NCBI GenBank assembly: GCA_964453435.1
Contig: CAYVQZ010000016.1
Coordinates: 11,772 to 75,771 of the forward strand
Origin: CAYVQZ01 sp964453435
Lineage (GTDB): Bacteria; Abyssobacteria; SURF-5
Direction of reading: 5' to 3'
Length of the DNA stretch: 64,000 bases
Shown here: positions 34,918-44,194 of the stretch, piece by piece
Layout: each line of letters opens with the position of its first letter
Position numbering within the stretch: the stretch's first letter is position 1
Notes under the pieces: model-generated
Seen by the model: only the letters and a program-made list of their open reading frames with translations
Told to the model about the DNA's origin: nothing
The model's database searches: none
Made by a program: the position numbers and the translations under genes

Positions 34918-37488
34918 TCATTCGGTCGCGGCAGGATCATGCTCCAGAAAGGCCTGTTCAAAACGGTCTATGCTTTTGTCTGATTTCATTTCGGTGTCCA
35001 ATTGCCGGGTAAAACCGATGAGCCTTCCCAGCATCACAAGTGTCGACTGTAACTCTCGCAGGCTGCGTTTTTTGAGTCTGGCCACGACCAAGTCGTTTCT
35101 GGTGACCACTTTAAAATCGTATCTTTCGAGGATATTCCGGATCAGCAATCCCCTTCGATACCGGCACTCCGGCTCGGTCACTCCTCCGACGAACCGGAAG
35201 TAGATATAGTTGTCATTGATGTTCTCTGACGCGTATGTGTCTATCACGTTGAAATGGTAGCCCAGGCGGAGACTGAGGTTTGTGTACCGGTCTGATATGA
35301 CGGCAAGATTTTTCCCGACGTATCGCGGCTGTGTATCTGCGAGCGAAAACCGGGTCAGGCTCGACATGAAATCATTAAATCGAAGCGATTTGGCTTCGGT
35401 GCTCCATGTTCCACGGGCAGTGAGACCGTCCAGGATGGCTCGCATTGGCAGCGATTGCACTTCTTCAACTGACTCGACCGACCGCGGCCCCGCGCTGGGG
35501 GAAAGCCCTCCCCCGACGTCGATAATGTGGAGTCCGATCGGAATCGGTAACTTCAGCTCTCTTGACTTGATGTTTCGGAACCGTTTCTCGGAAGTATGCA
35601 GCTCTATGAGTTCCGAAACCGCTTTCTCGTGACAGAAACGCACAATGTCATGAAACGTCTGACAATCCCCCGGAACAAATTCCGGACTGCTGGGATCGAT
35701 AAGATTTAGTGGCGCCACCTTTCTGAGGACTCGCTTGAGTATCTTGAATTCGGGCAATTGCGCAAACTGGTCCTTCCCCTCCATCTGATACTCGATCACT
35801 TCAGGAACAATTCCACCATACACCTTGTTTTCCTCGGCGTCGACCGTGACCTCCATGCCGTCCTCAAGTATCTCTGTCGCCTTCTCGGTTCCGACGATAG
35901 TAGGAACGCCGAATTCCCTCGCGATGGTGGCCATGTGACCGGTTGGGCTGCCGACATCGGTAATGATTGCGGAGGTCCTCCGGATGATTTTTGTGAGTCG
36001 CGGACTCGTAAAATGCGTGACCGCAATCGCTCCCTGCGGAAACTCGCTGGGGTTGGCGTCTTCCAGAACCTTCGCAACCTTGCCGGCGGCAACGCCGCGT
36101 TGGACGACCTGTCCGACATTTGCAAGCAAAAGGGGATATTTATCGAGGTTCCGGGACAGGTTCGCGCTTTTCCGCACGGTTTGTCTTTGCACGCTCAAGG
36201 GGCGCGTTTGCAAGATGAATGGCTTGCCTTCCGGGTCGATACACCATTCAATATCCTGCGGTTGTCGGAAATACCGCTCAAGTGTCAGCGCGCTTTGTGT
36301 AAGAGCTAACACCTGCTCATCCGAGAGACATGGCTGCTCGCGCTGACCTTCCGGTATCTCTTCCTCGCGGGTCTCTTTGTCCAAGGCGACGACCATCCGA
36401 TGTGTTTTCACCCCGATTCGGCGTTCGACGATTGTGGAGGGAGGAATGCGCATAACAGAAAACTGGTCTACCTGCGCTCTTCCCGAAACAGCGGGTTCTC
36501 CCAAGCCGGGCAAGGCCGTGATGAGAAGCCTGTCCCAGGAGCTTGTTGATGGGTCAATCGTATATATCACTCCCGACACGGCGGCAGGAACCATCTCCTG
36601 ACAGAGAACGGCCATCGGCAAATCGTTTTCCTGCAATTCCGTTTCGTCGCGGTATGCCAGGACCGATTCAGAGAAACGACTCGCGAGCACTTGTTTGTAT
36701 GTATCGCGAAGGGTGACGACGCTTTGATTCAAAAAGGTTTTAAACTGCCCGGCAAAGCTCCCAATTTCGCTATCTTCTCCCCACGCGCTGCTTCGAACCG
36801 CAAATGGCGCCTTTTTCTTCCTACCTTTGAAAAGGGCGTTTGCCATACGCCCAATCTCCCGCTCCAGTTTGGAAGGCAGCGCGGCTCTCTCAAAGAGGTC
36901 GGTTATCCTGCAATTATACTCGGCATTCGTAATCTCTCCGGACCGTTTGTACCCAAGGGCGTCTCGGATTTCAGGCCACAAATTGTTGGATTCCATAAAA
37001 AGACGATAAGCGGCCGTCGTAATGACAAACCCGTCCGGTGTGTCGATGCCGAGCTGATTGTTGACCTCTCCCAGCCGTGCGGCTTTACTCCCGACAAGTT
37101 CTTCCATATCACCTCGGACCTCGTTGAGAGGAACCACCAGCTTGTCCGCAGCAATGCTTGTTCTGCCTTCGACGATTTCCGAGATTTCAAAGTTGATGGT
37201 TTCGTAGCGCAGGAAAAGGTCCGAGTAAGCCTGGTCGGAAAGAATATTCAATGCATAAATGATTTTGTATGTTGTTTCGGACAACTCGTTGACGGCGGAG
37301 CGAATATAGTTCATATCGAACACATATTCCCCTCCGAGTTTATCCTCCATCTGAGCGATAATCTCCAAAACGGTATTGTTTCCCTGTAGAATTTGCTGAA
37401 ATTTGCTGAAAAGAACCGAAAAATCGGTTTGATAATCATGGGGGAGGGTTCGGAAGAGTGCACGAATTTTTTCGAACAACATCGCCAT
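34918..37488 (-). CDS. PPDK-like protein: ATP-grasp, phospho-His swivel, unknown C-terminal domain
   Basis: 856 residues, same architecture as the neighbour at 32,220. Helical start; nucleotide domain (VGSKAARLGEVNNQLG, AVRSSAWGEDSEIGSFAGQF, QDIEWCIDPEG); swivel with a canonical-looking GSPTGHMATIAREFG including the phosphorylatable His; and a C-terminal domain with YIYFRFVGGVTEPECRYRRG instead of a PEP barrel. The two genes are 67 bp apart and clearly arose by duplication. The upstream gap of 358 bp separates it from the NtrC-type regulator. Function unknown; labels such as pyruvate phosphate dikinase would over-claim. Confidence 0.8.
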   Translation of the reverse strand: MAMLFEKIRALFRTLPHDYQTDFSVLFSKFQQILQGNNTVLEIIAQMEDKLGGEYVFDMNYIRSAVNELSETTYKIIYALNILSDQAYSDLFLRYETINFEISEIVEGRTSIAADKLVVPLNEVRGDMEELVGSKAARLGEVNNQLGIDTPDGFVITTAAYRLFMESNNLWPEIRDALGYKRSGEITNAEYNCRITDLFERAALPSKLEREIGRMANALFKGRKKKAPFAVRSSAWGEDSEIGSFAGQFKTFLNQSVVTLRDTYKQVLASRFSESVLAYRDETELQENDLPMAVLCQEMVPAAVSGVIYTIDPSTSSWDRLLITALPGLGEPAVSGRAQVDQFSVMRIPPSTIVERRIGVKTHRMVVALDKETREEEIPEGQREQPCLSDEQVLALTQSALTLERYFRQPQDIEWCIDPEGKPFILQTRPLSVQRQTVRKSANLSRNLDKYPLLLANVGQVVQRGVAAGKVAKVLEDANPSEFPQGAIAVTHFTSPRLTKIIRRTSAIITDVGSPTGHMATIAREFGVPTIVGTEKATEILEDGMEVTVDAEENKVYGGIVPEVIEYQMEGKDQFAQLPEFKILKRVLRKVAPLNLIDPSSPEFVPGDCQTFHDIVRFCHEKAVSELIELHTSEKRFRNIKSRELKLPIPIGLHIIDVGGGLSPSAGPRSVESVEEVQSLPMRAILDGLTARGTWSTEAKSLRFNDFMSSLTRFSLADTQPRYVGKNLAVISDRYTNLSLRLGYHFNVIDTYASENINDNYIYFRFVGGVTEPECRYRRGLLIRNILERYDFKVVTRNDLVVARLKKRSLRELQSTLVMLGRLIGFTRQLDTEMKSDKSIDRFEQAFLEHDPAATE

Positions 37489-37846
37489 TTCCCTTTTTGA
37501 TGAAACGTGAGAGCACCCGATGTAAAAAAGGTGCTGATAAATGGCGCTCCTAAGTAAATTTTACTTTTGTTCTTCTCTTCTTGTCAAGAAGCGAAAAGAC
37601 GCTCCGCCTTTCCGAAGGCTTCTTCGAGCATATTCTCAAGCGCAGCACATTTTTTAGGCTTGGAGAATTTCAGATGGTCGCGCGACAGCGAGAGTCTGAG
37701 ACCGCAGTAACGGGAACATCAGAAAATAGCAGGTCAGCGACATCGCCCCTGCGAGAAGCGTGTTCCTCTCAACAACCTTTCGGAGGGGACACGCAACCAA
37801 GAAAGTGTGTTCAATAGCTAAACGGATTCATAAACAAGCCGCCATT
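37489..37846. other. Intergenic region before the PPDK-like operon
   Basis: 358 bp with no gene. It should hold the promoter of the PPDK-like genes. An AT-rich dyad AAGTAAA-T-TTTACTT lies at 37,552-37,566. I looked for GG-N10-GC type sigma-54 elements, because an NtrC-type activator is adjacent, and saw no good one. Confidence 0.4.
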
Positions 37847-39202
37847 TCAATCCTCGATCTCGTGCCGCTTCAAGTGCCGCCAAAGCGAACTGCGGTCGAT
37901 ACCGAGCAGTTTGGCCGCTTTCGTCTTATTGCGGCCCACACGGTTGAGCACTCGCTGTATGTACTCGCGCTGCACCTCGTGGAGAGTCTTGACGCCCGAA
38001 TCGGCGGGGCCAATGGAGAAAATCTCCATTTCGGAAAGGTCCGGAGGGAGGTTGCTCTCATCGATGGTTTCTCCCTGAGCCATTGCCGCCGCGCGCTCCA
38101 CAATGTTCTCAAGCTCGCGCACATTGCCCGGATAATTGTATTCGACGAGCACTCTCATAGCCCGGTCTGAAAACCCTTTGAAGGTCTTGTTGGATTTTTT
38201 GCCGGCCCGATCGAGGAAAAAATGGGCCAGCAGCGGGATATCTTCTTTCCGTTCCCTGAGCGGAGGAAGGAAAATGGAAATAACGTTCAGGCGATAGTAA
38301 AGGTCGTGTCGAAAGAGACCCGCGCTCACAGCTTTCTTCAAGTCCTGATTGGTCGCGGCTATGATGCGGACATCGATGGAGATCGGGCTGTTGCCGCCTA
38401 CCCGGATGACCGCTTGTTCTTCGACGGCCCTCAGTAATTTGACTTGCATGCTGAGCGGCATATCGCCGATTTCGTCGAGCAGCAGCGTGCCGCCGCTGGC
38501 GCTCTCGAGCAGGCCTGCCTTGGCGGTGATGGCCCCTGTGAAGGCGCCTTTCTCATGCCCGAAGAGCTCATTCGCCAGAAGTTGCTCTGTAAACCCGCCG
38601 CAGTTGATTGCCAGAAACTTGCCGCTCGAGCGCTCGCTCCAATAATGAATCATGTTGGCGGCCAATTCCTTGCCGGTTCCGGACTCTCCGGTCAGAAGCA
38701 CGTTGCAGTCGGTTTTGGCAACTTGCTTGACCACCTTTACAACTTCCAATATCTGCCTGCTCTTACCGATTAATATTGGTTCCTTTGGATGCCCCTTTAC
38801 CTGTGCTTCCAGTTCCTGCACCTGCTTTTTCAGTCGTCGCTTCTCCACCGCCTGTCCCGCCAGATGTAACACCTCTTCGCGCCGGAAAGGCTTCTCCAGA
38901 TAATGATACGCGCCATTCTTCATTGCCTCGATGGCCGAAGGAATGGATGCGTAGCCGGTGACAACAATCACTTCCACATCCGGAGAATGAGCCTTGACCT
39001 GTTTCAAAACTTCAAGCCCGCTCATTCGGTCCATCACCAGGTCGACCATAAGCAAATCGAACTCGTTTTTCGAGACGAGGGACAACGCGGCGGGACCATT
39101 TTGTGCGTCTGACACACGGTAACCAGCCTTCGTAAGGAGTCGGCAAAGGTTCTTTCGGGCAACTAAATCGTCGTCAACGACGAGTATGTGCCCTTTGTCC
39201 AT
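37847..39202 (-). CDS. Sigma-54-dependent NtrC-type response regulator
   Basis: 451 residues. Receiver 1-120 (ILVVDDDLVAR, acceptor Asp 54 in LMVDLVM, VTGYAS, YLEKPF). The AAA+ domain covers about 140-370, with LTGESGTGKEL (Walker A), GAFTGA for sigma-54 contact, and GTLLLDEIGDMP (Walker B). A Fis-type helix-turn-helix lies at the end (RNKTKAAKLLGIDRSSLWRHL). All parts are intact, so it should activate sigma-54 promoters when phosphorylated. No dedicated kinase is adjacent; one of the window's kinases may serve it. Confidence 0.92.
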   Translation of the reverse strand: MDKGHILVVDDDLVARKNLCRLLTKAGYRVSDAQNGPAALSLVSKNEFDLLMVDLVMDRMSGLEVLKQVKAHSPDVEVIVVTGYASIPSAIEAMKNGAYHYLEKPFRREEVLHLAGQAVEKRRLKKQVQELEAQVKGHPKEPILIGKSRQILEVVKVVKQVAKTDCNVLLTGESGTGKELAANMIHYWSERSSGKFLAINCGGFTEQLLANELFGHEKGAFTGAITAKAGLLESASGGTLLLDEIGDMPLSMQVKLLRAVEEQAVIRVGGNSPISIDVRIIAATNQDLKKAVSAGLFRHDLYYRLNVISIFLPPLRERKEDIPLLAHFFLDRAGKKSNKTFKGFSDRAMRVLVEYNYPGNVRELENIVERAAAMAQGETIDESNLPPDLSEMEIFSIGPADSGVKTLHEVQREYIQRVLNRVGRNKTKAAKLLGIDRSSLWRHLKRHEIED

Positions 39203-39501
39203 ATATGAACCCCTTTCCTGAAAATATCCCGAAGCGGTTTAACCATTCAGTTGCAAATTGCACCGTTATTCTATCATAATTTCGGATGTCAAATCACGTT
39301 TTTCCCATCATTTCCGATGCTCCGTGTCCGTATATCCGGGACATTCCAGTGCGCTGTGCAATCTTGACAGAGATTCAGAGTCTCCTTCGCGGCGCACCAT
39401 ATTGTCACCACCGACATTACGAAGCGCGCAAAATGAAACTCCCGACAGAAATTCTATGCTTTGGCAGATAGGAATACGGCAGGGAATTACTGAAACGCGG
39501 G
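39203..39501. other. Intergenic region with partial repeat copy
   Basis: Contains the upstream region of the NtrC-type gene and a degenerate palindromic-element copy around 39,316-39,385. Otherwise nothing recognisable. Confidence 0.4.
39316..39385 (-). repeat. Degenerate MITE/REP-like element, copy C
   Basis: The stretch TCCGTGTCCGTATATCCGGGACATTCCAG (read with gaps), and a right end GCAATCTTGACAGAGATTCAGAG, align with the right half of copy A at 7,320-7,390, including the GATTCAGAG beyond its inverted repeat. The left half is missing. Confidence 0.5.
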
Positions 39502-41226
39502 TCAGATACCTTCTCGAGGCTGCCCGTCAAGAGGTCCGGGCCAGATTCGCAGAACTTCTCCTCCGATTCCCATCAGCAGCAAGATGCTGTTCGTCTCGGA
39601 GTCCATCCCAACGACCTGGAAACCGTCCATTTTTTCTCCTTTTCTGACGGTGCATTCATTGCGGCCGGTCCGGACCACGGCCTCCATCTCACCGGTGGTT
39701 TCGTTTGTCCTCAAACATACGACCCAGGCTTCCGGGTACGCGGGGCCGTATGTGGCGTATTTTGCGGACAGCTCGGCGATCAGGTTGTCGCATAGCTGAT
39801 GCTGCCAGTCCTGCGTGAATTCGCGTCGAACAGGCGCCAGCGCTCTTTTCAACTGTTCGGCAAAGTCTTCTTCTTTGAACGACTCGACTTTCTGAATCAT
39901 GTTGACGGGAATCATCATCTTTCCGGTGAATGTTCTCACCCACGCCTTTCCGCGGTTATGCGACAGAATAATGACATCCCGAGTGCTTCCCGAGGAAAGG
40001 TGCAGCCGCTGACTCATTATCCAGCACTTGGCGACATGCTGCAATATCTCGCCCCGGAGCTTTCTCTCGGCGAGCTCTTGCTGATGCGCGGCTCTTGCTT
40101 CGGCAGCGGTCCGCGTGTAGTCGATCCCTTCTTTCTGATAATGCTTGACTGTTCTTCCATCGGGCAGGTCCGCAAGGTCAAGTTCATCGATTGCCGCCAG
40201 TAACGATGCCTCTTTGGCCCCCCGTATCTCCTTTCCGAGTTCGCTGAGCTTTACCGTGCCCTTTGCCAGTTCGGTCCAAATCATCGTTCCGCTTCTTTCG
40301 TACAAGTCCATCGAGAGAAAACCCTGGGTGACCACGTCCCCGCCGCTTCTGTTTTCCGAGAACCATACGGAACATTCCAACCGGCCAATCACAAGCGAGT
40401 CGTCGCTGCAGGCGAGCGCGCAGTATCCCCTCTCCGCCAATCTCGAATTGAGAGCGTCGAGAGGCAATTCCGGCGGAACTCTCAGGATTTTCAGAATTGC
40501 AAGCCCGTCTCGATATTTATCGAATCCTTCGGACCCCAGCGTGCGCCGCAGCTTCCACTCGTCTGAAGAATCATGATATTTTTGGACCAGCTTCTCCCGA
40601 TTGAGCAATCCATAGGCCCCGACGACAAGGAGCGTCAAAAGCAGGGCATATCGAACGGTTTGCTTCAGGATTCCGCCGAACGGGATGGAAATGTGTCTCT
40701 TTTCCTTCCGCTCGGTTTTTTTCTCGGCGGCCACGCCGAAGCCTCTGAAATCGGCGTCGCTCATCGTATCGAGTTCGGAGTGCCGTTCGTCCGATAGCCA
40801 GTGCGGGCGATGCTCGGGAAAGTAGGGCCAGCCCGCTGTCTTGCAATTATCATGGTCGATTCGGCCCCATTTTTCCGTGACCAGCCGACCCTGCGAGTCT
40901 ATTTTGCCTTTCGGTTTCAGCCGATGCCGAACGATCACGTCTGTCTCTCTCACCCGGTCCAGCAGGGGCGCCAGCCGCGCATCGTCACACCGGCTGAACA
41001 CTTCCTTGATATATTGAATTGACGAGATGTTTTGGGTGCGGACGGCAATGCAAAACAAATGCTGAAAGCCGGGCAAGTGGCCGGTGACTTCGCCGTGGTA
41101 GAGGCTCGAATCTTCGAGCAGGCGGGAATCGCATTGCCGCATGAAGAGTTCCCACGCCTCAGCGGCATACTTTTTGGGAGGGGACTCGCTTGAAACGAAG
41201 AATATCCCTATTTCGTGATAGTCCAT
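39502..41226 (-). CDS. Large hypothetical protein with one membrane helix
   Basis: 574 residues, not recognised. The N-terminal ~165 are cytoplasmic in character, with several Cys and His (FCIAVRTQNISSIQYIKEVF). One TM helix lies at about 187-207 (YALLLTLLVVGAYGLL). A long C-terminal part has mixed alpha/beta pattern and ends in a small beta unit (GFQVVGMDSETNSILLLMGI) resembling the end of type II secretion PulC-like or SPOR-adjacent domains, but without a firm match. It stands alone, divergent from the adenosyltransferase-PDH operon. Confidence 0.6.
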   Translation of the reverse strand: MDYHEIGIFFVSSESPPKKYAAEAWELFMRQCDSRLLEDSSLYHGEVTGHLPGFQHLFCIAVRTQNISSIQYIKEVFSRCDDARLAPLLDRVRETDVIVRHRLKPKGKIDSQGRLVTEKWGRIDHDNCKTAGWPYFPEHRPHWLSDERHSELDTMSDADFRGFGVAAEKKTERKEKRHISIPFGGILKQTVRYALLLTLLVVGAYGLLNREKLVQKYHDSSDEWKLRRTLGSEGFDKYRDGLAILKILRVPPELPLDALNSRLAERGYCALACSDDSLVIGRLECSVWFSENRSGGDVVTQGFLSMDLYERSGTMIWTELAKGTVKLSELGKEIRGAKEASLLAAIDELDLADLPDGRTVKHYQKEGIDYTRTAAEARAAHQQELAERKLRGEILQHVAKCWIMSQRLHLSSGSTRDVIILSHNRGKAWVRTFTGKMMIPVNMIQKVESFKEEDFAEQLKRALAPVRREFTQDWQHQLCDNLIAELSAKYATYGPAYPEAWVVCLRTNETTGEMEAVVRTGRNECTVRKGEKMDGFQVVGMDSETNSILLLMGIGGEVLRIWPGPLDGQPREGI

Positions 41227-41397
41227 ACTATTCTTTGCGCATGTGGCCTTTGAATACCAAGAATCGATTGAGTTGCGTGGTGGTCATTATAGCACAAGCG
41301 TTCATGAGGTGACAACAGATTTTTCATCCCCTGCCGTTTTCAGGCGGGTAGCGAAATATCGAGAATTTTCCCATGATTATCTGAGGATATTTCTACC

Positions 41398-41955
41398 ATG
41401 AAAATTACCACAAAAAAGGGCGACACCGGCCGGACCGCTCTCCTCGACAAACGCCGGCGCGTGTCAAAGTCTGATGTCAGGAAGGTAATCAACGGAACGC
41501 TCGACGAGGTGAATGCCGTTCTCGGCCTTGCGCGGGCGACCTGCGAACTGAAACGGATTCAGCGCCTCCTTCTCCGAGTTCAAGAGGAGGTGTTCATGGT
41601 CGGTTCGGAGATTGCCGCATCGCCCGACGATATCGAAAAGGTGAAGCATCGAATACGGCCGAAACACGTGAGACGCCTCGAACGAGGCATGAACGCAATC
41701 GAGGAGCGGATGCCGATGCCCGAGAATTTCGTTGTGGCGGGAGAAACGCAGGTTTCGGCGATGATTGATATGGCGCGAACATTTGTTCGCAGGGCCGAGC
41801 GAAGCGCAGTCGAGGCGGTGGAGCTTGAAATAGTGAGAAGCAAGCCGCTGATGCGTTATTTGAACCGGCTCTCCGACTATCTGTTCACGCTTGCGAGGTA
41901 TTACGAGTTTCTGCGTACCGGAAGAGCGGAATGGCCTGCGCCGAGAAAATGGTAA
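41398..41955 (+). CDS. PduO-type ATP:cob(I)alamin adenosyltransferase
   Basis: 185 residues. It has the N-terminal ATP loop TKKGDTGRTALL, RVSKSDVRKVINGTLDEVNAVLG, the central EVFMVGSEIA, and a C-terminal RRAERSAVEAV and NRLSDYLFTLARY, all typical for PduO-type enzymes that make adenosylcobalamin. The usual Gly after the LL is KR-rich here (DKRRRV), a mild deviation. It is the first gene of the operon with pyruvate dehydrogenase E1 (11 bp gap), an unusual pairing. No cobalamin riboswitch is seen upstream. Confidence 0.83.
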   Translation: MKITTKKGDTGRTALLDKRRRVSKSDVRKVINGTLDEVNAVLGLARATCELKRIQRLLLRVQEEVFMVGSEIAASPDDIEKVKHRIRPKHVRRLERGMNAIEERMPMPENFVVAGETQVSAMIDMARTFVRRAERSAVEAVELEIVRSKPLMRYLNRLSDYLFTLARYYEFLRTGRAEWPAPRKW

Positions 41956-41966
41956 AGGGGCGGAAC

Positions 41967-43067
41967 ATGATTGATATCTTTGAGGAATACGATCCGCTGA
42001 AGGGGAAGACCCTCTGCATCCTTGATGAAGACGGGAACATCGACGAGCGGCTTGCGCCGAATTTCTCCAACCGGCAACTGCAATCGTTTTACAGGTGGAT
42101 TGTTCTATCGCGGGTTGCAGACCAGAAGGCTTTGGCAATGCAGCGCCAGGGGCGAATGGGCACGTGGGCGCCGGTTCTCGGACAGGAGGCCGCTCAAGTG
42201 GGAGTGGCCGCCGCGATGGCGCCACAGGATTGGCTTTTCCCGAGCTACCGCGAACTTGTGGCCAGCCTCATTCGCGGCTTGCCGCTTCGAAATGTCTACC
42301 TGTATTGGAGGGGCAACGAAGAGGGAAACAGGATTCCCGACGACGTAAACATCTTTCCGGTTTCGGTGCCGGTGGGCACTCACATGCTGCATGCGGTCGG
42401 CGCTTCCTGGGCGGCGAAACTCAGGAAACAAGACCTCGTGGTGGTTACGTTCTTCGGAGACGGCGCGACCTCGGAGGGCGATTTCCACGAGGCGATGAAC
42501 TTTGCTGGCGTCTTCAAAACGCCGACCGTATTTATTTGCCAGAACAATCAATACGCCATTTCGGTCCCCGTTTCGCGGCAGACGGCGGCGCCCACGATTG
42601 CGCAGAAGGCTCTCGCGTATGGGTTCAACGGAATACGAGTCGACGGCAACGACCTCTTTTCCTCGTATGTCGCAACGAAAGCCGCCGTGGACAAGGCGCG
42701 CTCGGGGAAAGGTCCGACGCTTATCGAGGCCGTAACATTCAGGCTCGGAGCCCATACGACGGCGGATGACCCGACTCGGTACCGCACGGAGGCGGAAGTG
42801 GAGCGATGGCGAAAGCGCGACCCGCTTGTCAGGCTCGAGAGGCGCCTCAGGGAAAAGGGGATTATTGATGACAGCTTCGCCGAAGAGGTCAAGGCCGAGG
42901 CGGAAGCCGAGGTCGAAAAGGTGGCGGCTGAAGTGGAAGCCCTCGAGCCGCCGGCCCCGGAGGACATGTTCAAGTACATGTTCGATGAAATGCCGCAGCA
43001 TTTGAAGGAGCAGCTCGCATCGCTCAATGATGCGCTTTCCGCGAAAAAGGAGGACGCCCGTGGCTGA
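41967..43067 (+). CDS. pdhA: Pyruvate dehydrogenase E1 component, alpha subunit
   Basis: 366 residues from the ATG at 41,967 behind AAAGGGGCGG. The thiamine-diphosphate motif is GDGATSEGDFHEAMNFAG...QNNQYAI, with VLGQEAAQVGVAAAM, PSYRELVASLIRG and the phosphorylation-loop-like YRTEAEVERWRKRDP. It matches Gram-positive-type heterotetrameric E1 alpha. It decarboxylates pyruvate (or a branched 2-oxo acid; sequence alone cannot exclude this) with the beta subunit next door, whose start overlaps its end. Confidence 0.88.
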   Translation: MIDIFEEYDPLKGKTLCILDEDGNIDERLAPNFSNRQLQSFYRWIVLSRVADQKALAMQRQGRMGTWAPVLGQEAAQVGVAAAMAPQDWLFPSYRELVASLIRGLPLRNVYLYWRGNEEGNRIPDDVNIFPVSVPVGTHMLHAVGASWAAKLRKQDLVVVTFFGDGATSEGDFHEAMNFAGVFKTPTVFICQNNQYAISVPVSRQTAAPTIAQKALAYGFNGIRVDGNDLFSSYVATKAAVDKARSGKGPTLIEAVTFRLGAHTTADDPTRYRTEAEVERWRKRDPLVRLERRLREKGIIDDSFAEEVKAEAEAEVEKVAAEVEALEPPAPEDMFKYMFDEMPQHLKEQLASLNDALSAKKEDARG

Positions 43068-44037
43068 AATGAATATCGTGGAAGCCGTCAACGCGGCGAT
43101 GCGCGAAGAGATGGAACGGGACGACCGCGTGATGGTTCTCGGTGAGGACGTCGGCCTGTCCGGAGGCGTTTTCCGGGCGACGGAAGGCCTTCAAAAACTT
43201 TTCGGTGAAGACCGTGTCGTGGACACTCCGCTTTCGGAATCGGGAATCGTGGGGGCCGCCATTGGCCTGGCCGTCTTTGGCATGAGGCCGGTCGCGGAAA
43301 TACAGTTCATGGGATTCATTTATCCGGCGTTCGACCAGATTATCTCGCATGCCGGCCGCATGCGGAACCGCTCGCGGGGTCGATTCTCCGTTCCGCTCGT
43401 GGTGCGAGCGCCGTACGGAGGCGGAATCCATCCGCCCGAACACCATTCGGAAAGCACGGAAGCGATATTCGCTCACACTCCCGGCATCAAGGTGGTCATT
43501 CCTTCAAATCCCTATGACGCCAAGGGGCTCCTGCTCTCGGCCATCCGAGACCCGGACCCGGTGGTTTTCCTTGAACCAAAACGGATATACAGGGCGGTGA
43601 GAGAAGATGTGCCCGACGGTGAATATCTGGTTCCGCTCGGCACGGCCAATGTTGTCCGTGAGGGCGACAGCGTTACACTCATCGCCTGGGGCTCGCTCCT
43701 GAGGACGGCATCGGAGGCGGCGGACAAACTGGCGGACGAGGGAGTGGACGTTGACCTCATAGATGTGCGCACTATCACCCCGCTGGACAGCGAGACGCTC
43801 GTTGAGTCGGTAAGAAAAACCGGTCGGGTTGTGGTTGTCCACGAAGCCCCGAAGACCTGCGGGTTCGGGGCGGAAATCACTGCGGTCATAAACGAGAAGG
43901 CGTTCTTGAGCCTGGCGGCGCCTCCCCGAAGAGTCACCGGTTTTGACACCGTCTTTCCGCTTTCGCAGAGCGAACACAGGTATCTTCCCGACGAGGAACG
44001 AATCGTGTCGGCCGTGAGAGAGACTCTGGAGTATTGA
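43060..44037 (+). CDS. pdhB: Pyruvate dehydrogenase E1 component, beta subunit
   Basis: About 325 residues. It starts at a GTG (43,060) six bases after AAGGAGG, overlapping the alpha gene by 8 bases; the ATG at 43,069 is the alternative. The TPP-binding side is VLGEDVGLSGGVFRATEGL, with DTPLSESGIVGAAIGLA and a C-terminal VVVHEAPKTCGFGAEI. It forms the alpha2beta2 E1 that transfers acetyl groups to E2. Confidence 0.9.
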   Translation: MAEMNIVEAVNAAMREEMERDDRVMVLGEDVGLSGGVFRATEGLQKLFGEDRVVDTPLSESGIVGAAIGLAVFGMRPVAEIQFMGFIYPAFDQIISHAGRMRNRSRGRFSVPLVVRAPYGGGIHPPEHHSESTEAIFAHTPGIKVVIPSNPYDAKGLLLSAIRDPDPVVFLEPKRIYRAVREDVPDGEYLVPLGTANVVREGDSVTLIAWGSLLRTASEAADKLADEGVDVDLIDVRTITPLDSETLVESVRKTGRVVVVHEAPKTCGFGAEITAVINEKAFLSLAAPPRRVTGFDTVFPLSQSEHRYLPDEERIVSAVRETLEY

Positions 44038-44194
44038 GAGAAATCACATGCTTGTTCTTGGATTCCGCGTTGCGGCGTCGGGATAGCTGACCCGATAGCG
44101 CGCTCGCGAGGGTCGATGCTTCGGCGCTCGGATATGGCGACAAAAGTTTCGTGGCGGAACAGGTTGAGACGACGATTAGGGAAAGGATTTCGAT

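Noticed and set aside
41227..41397. Cobalamin riboswitch before the adenosyltransferase gene
   Set aside because: Neither the GCCACTG box nor the other conserved cobalamin-element segments were found.
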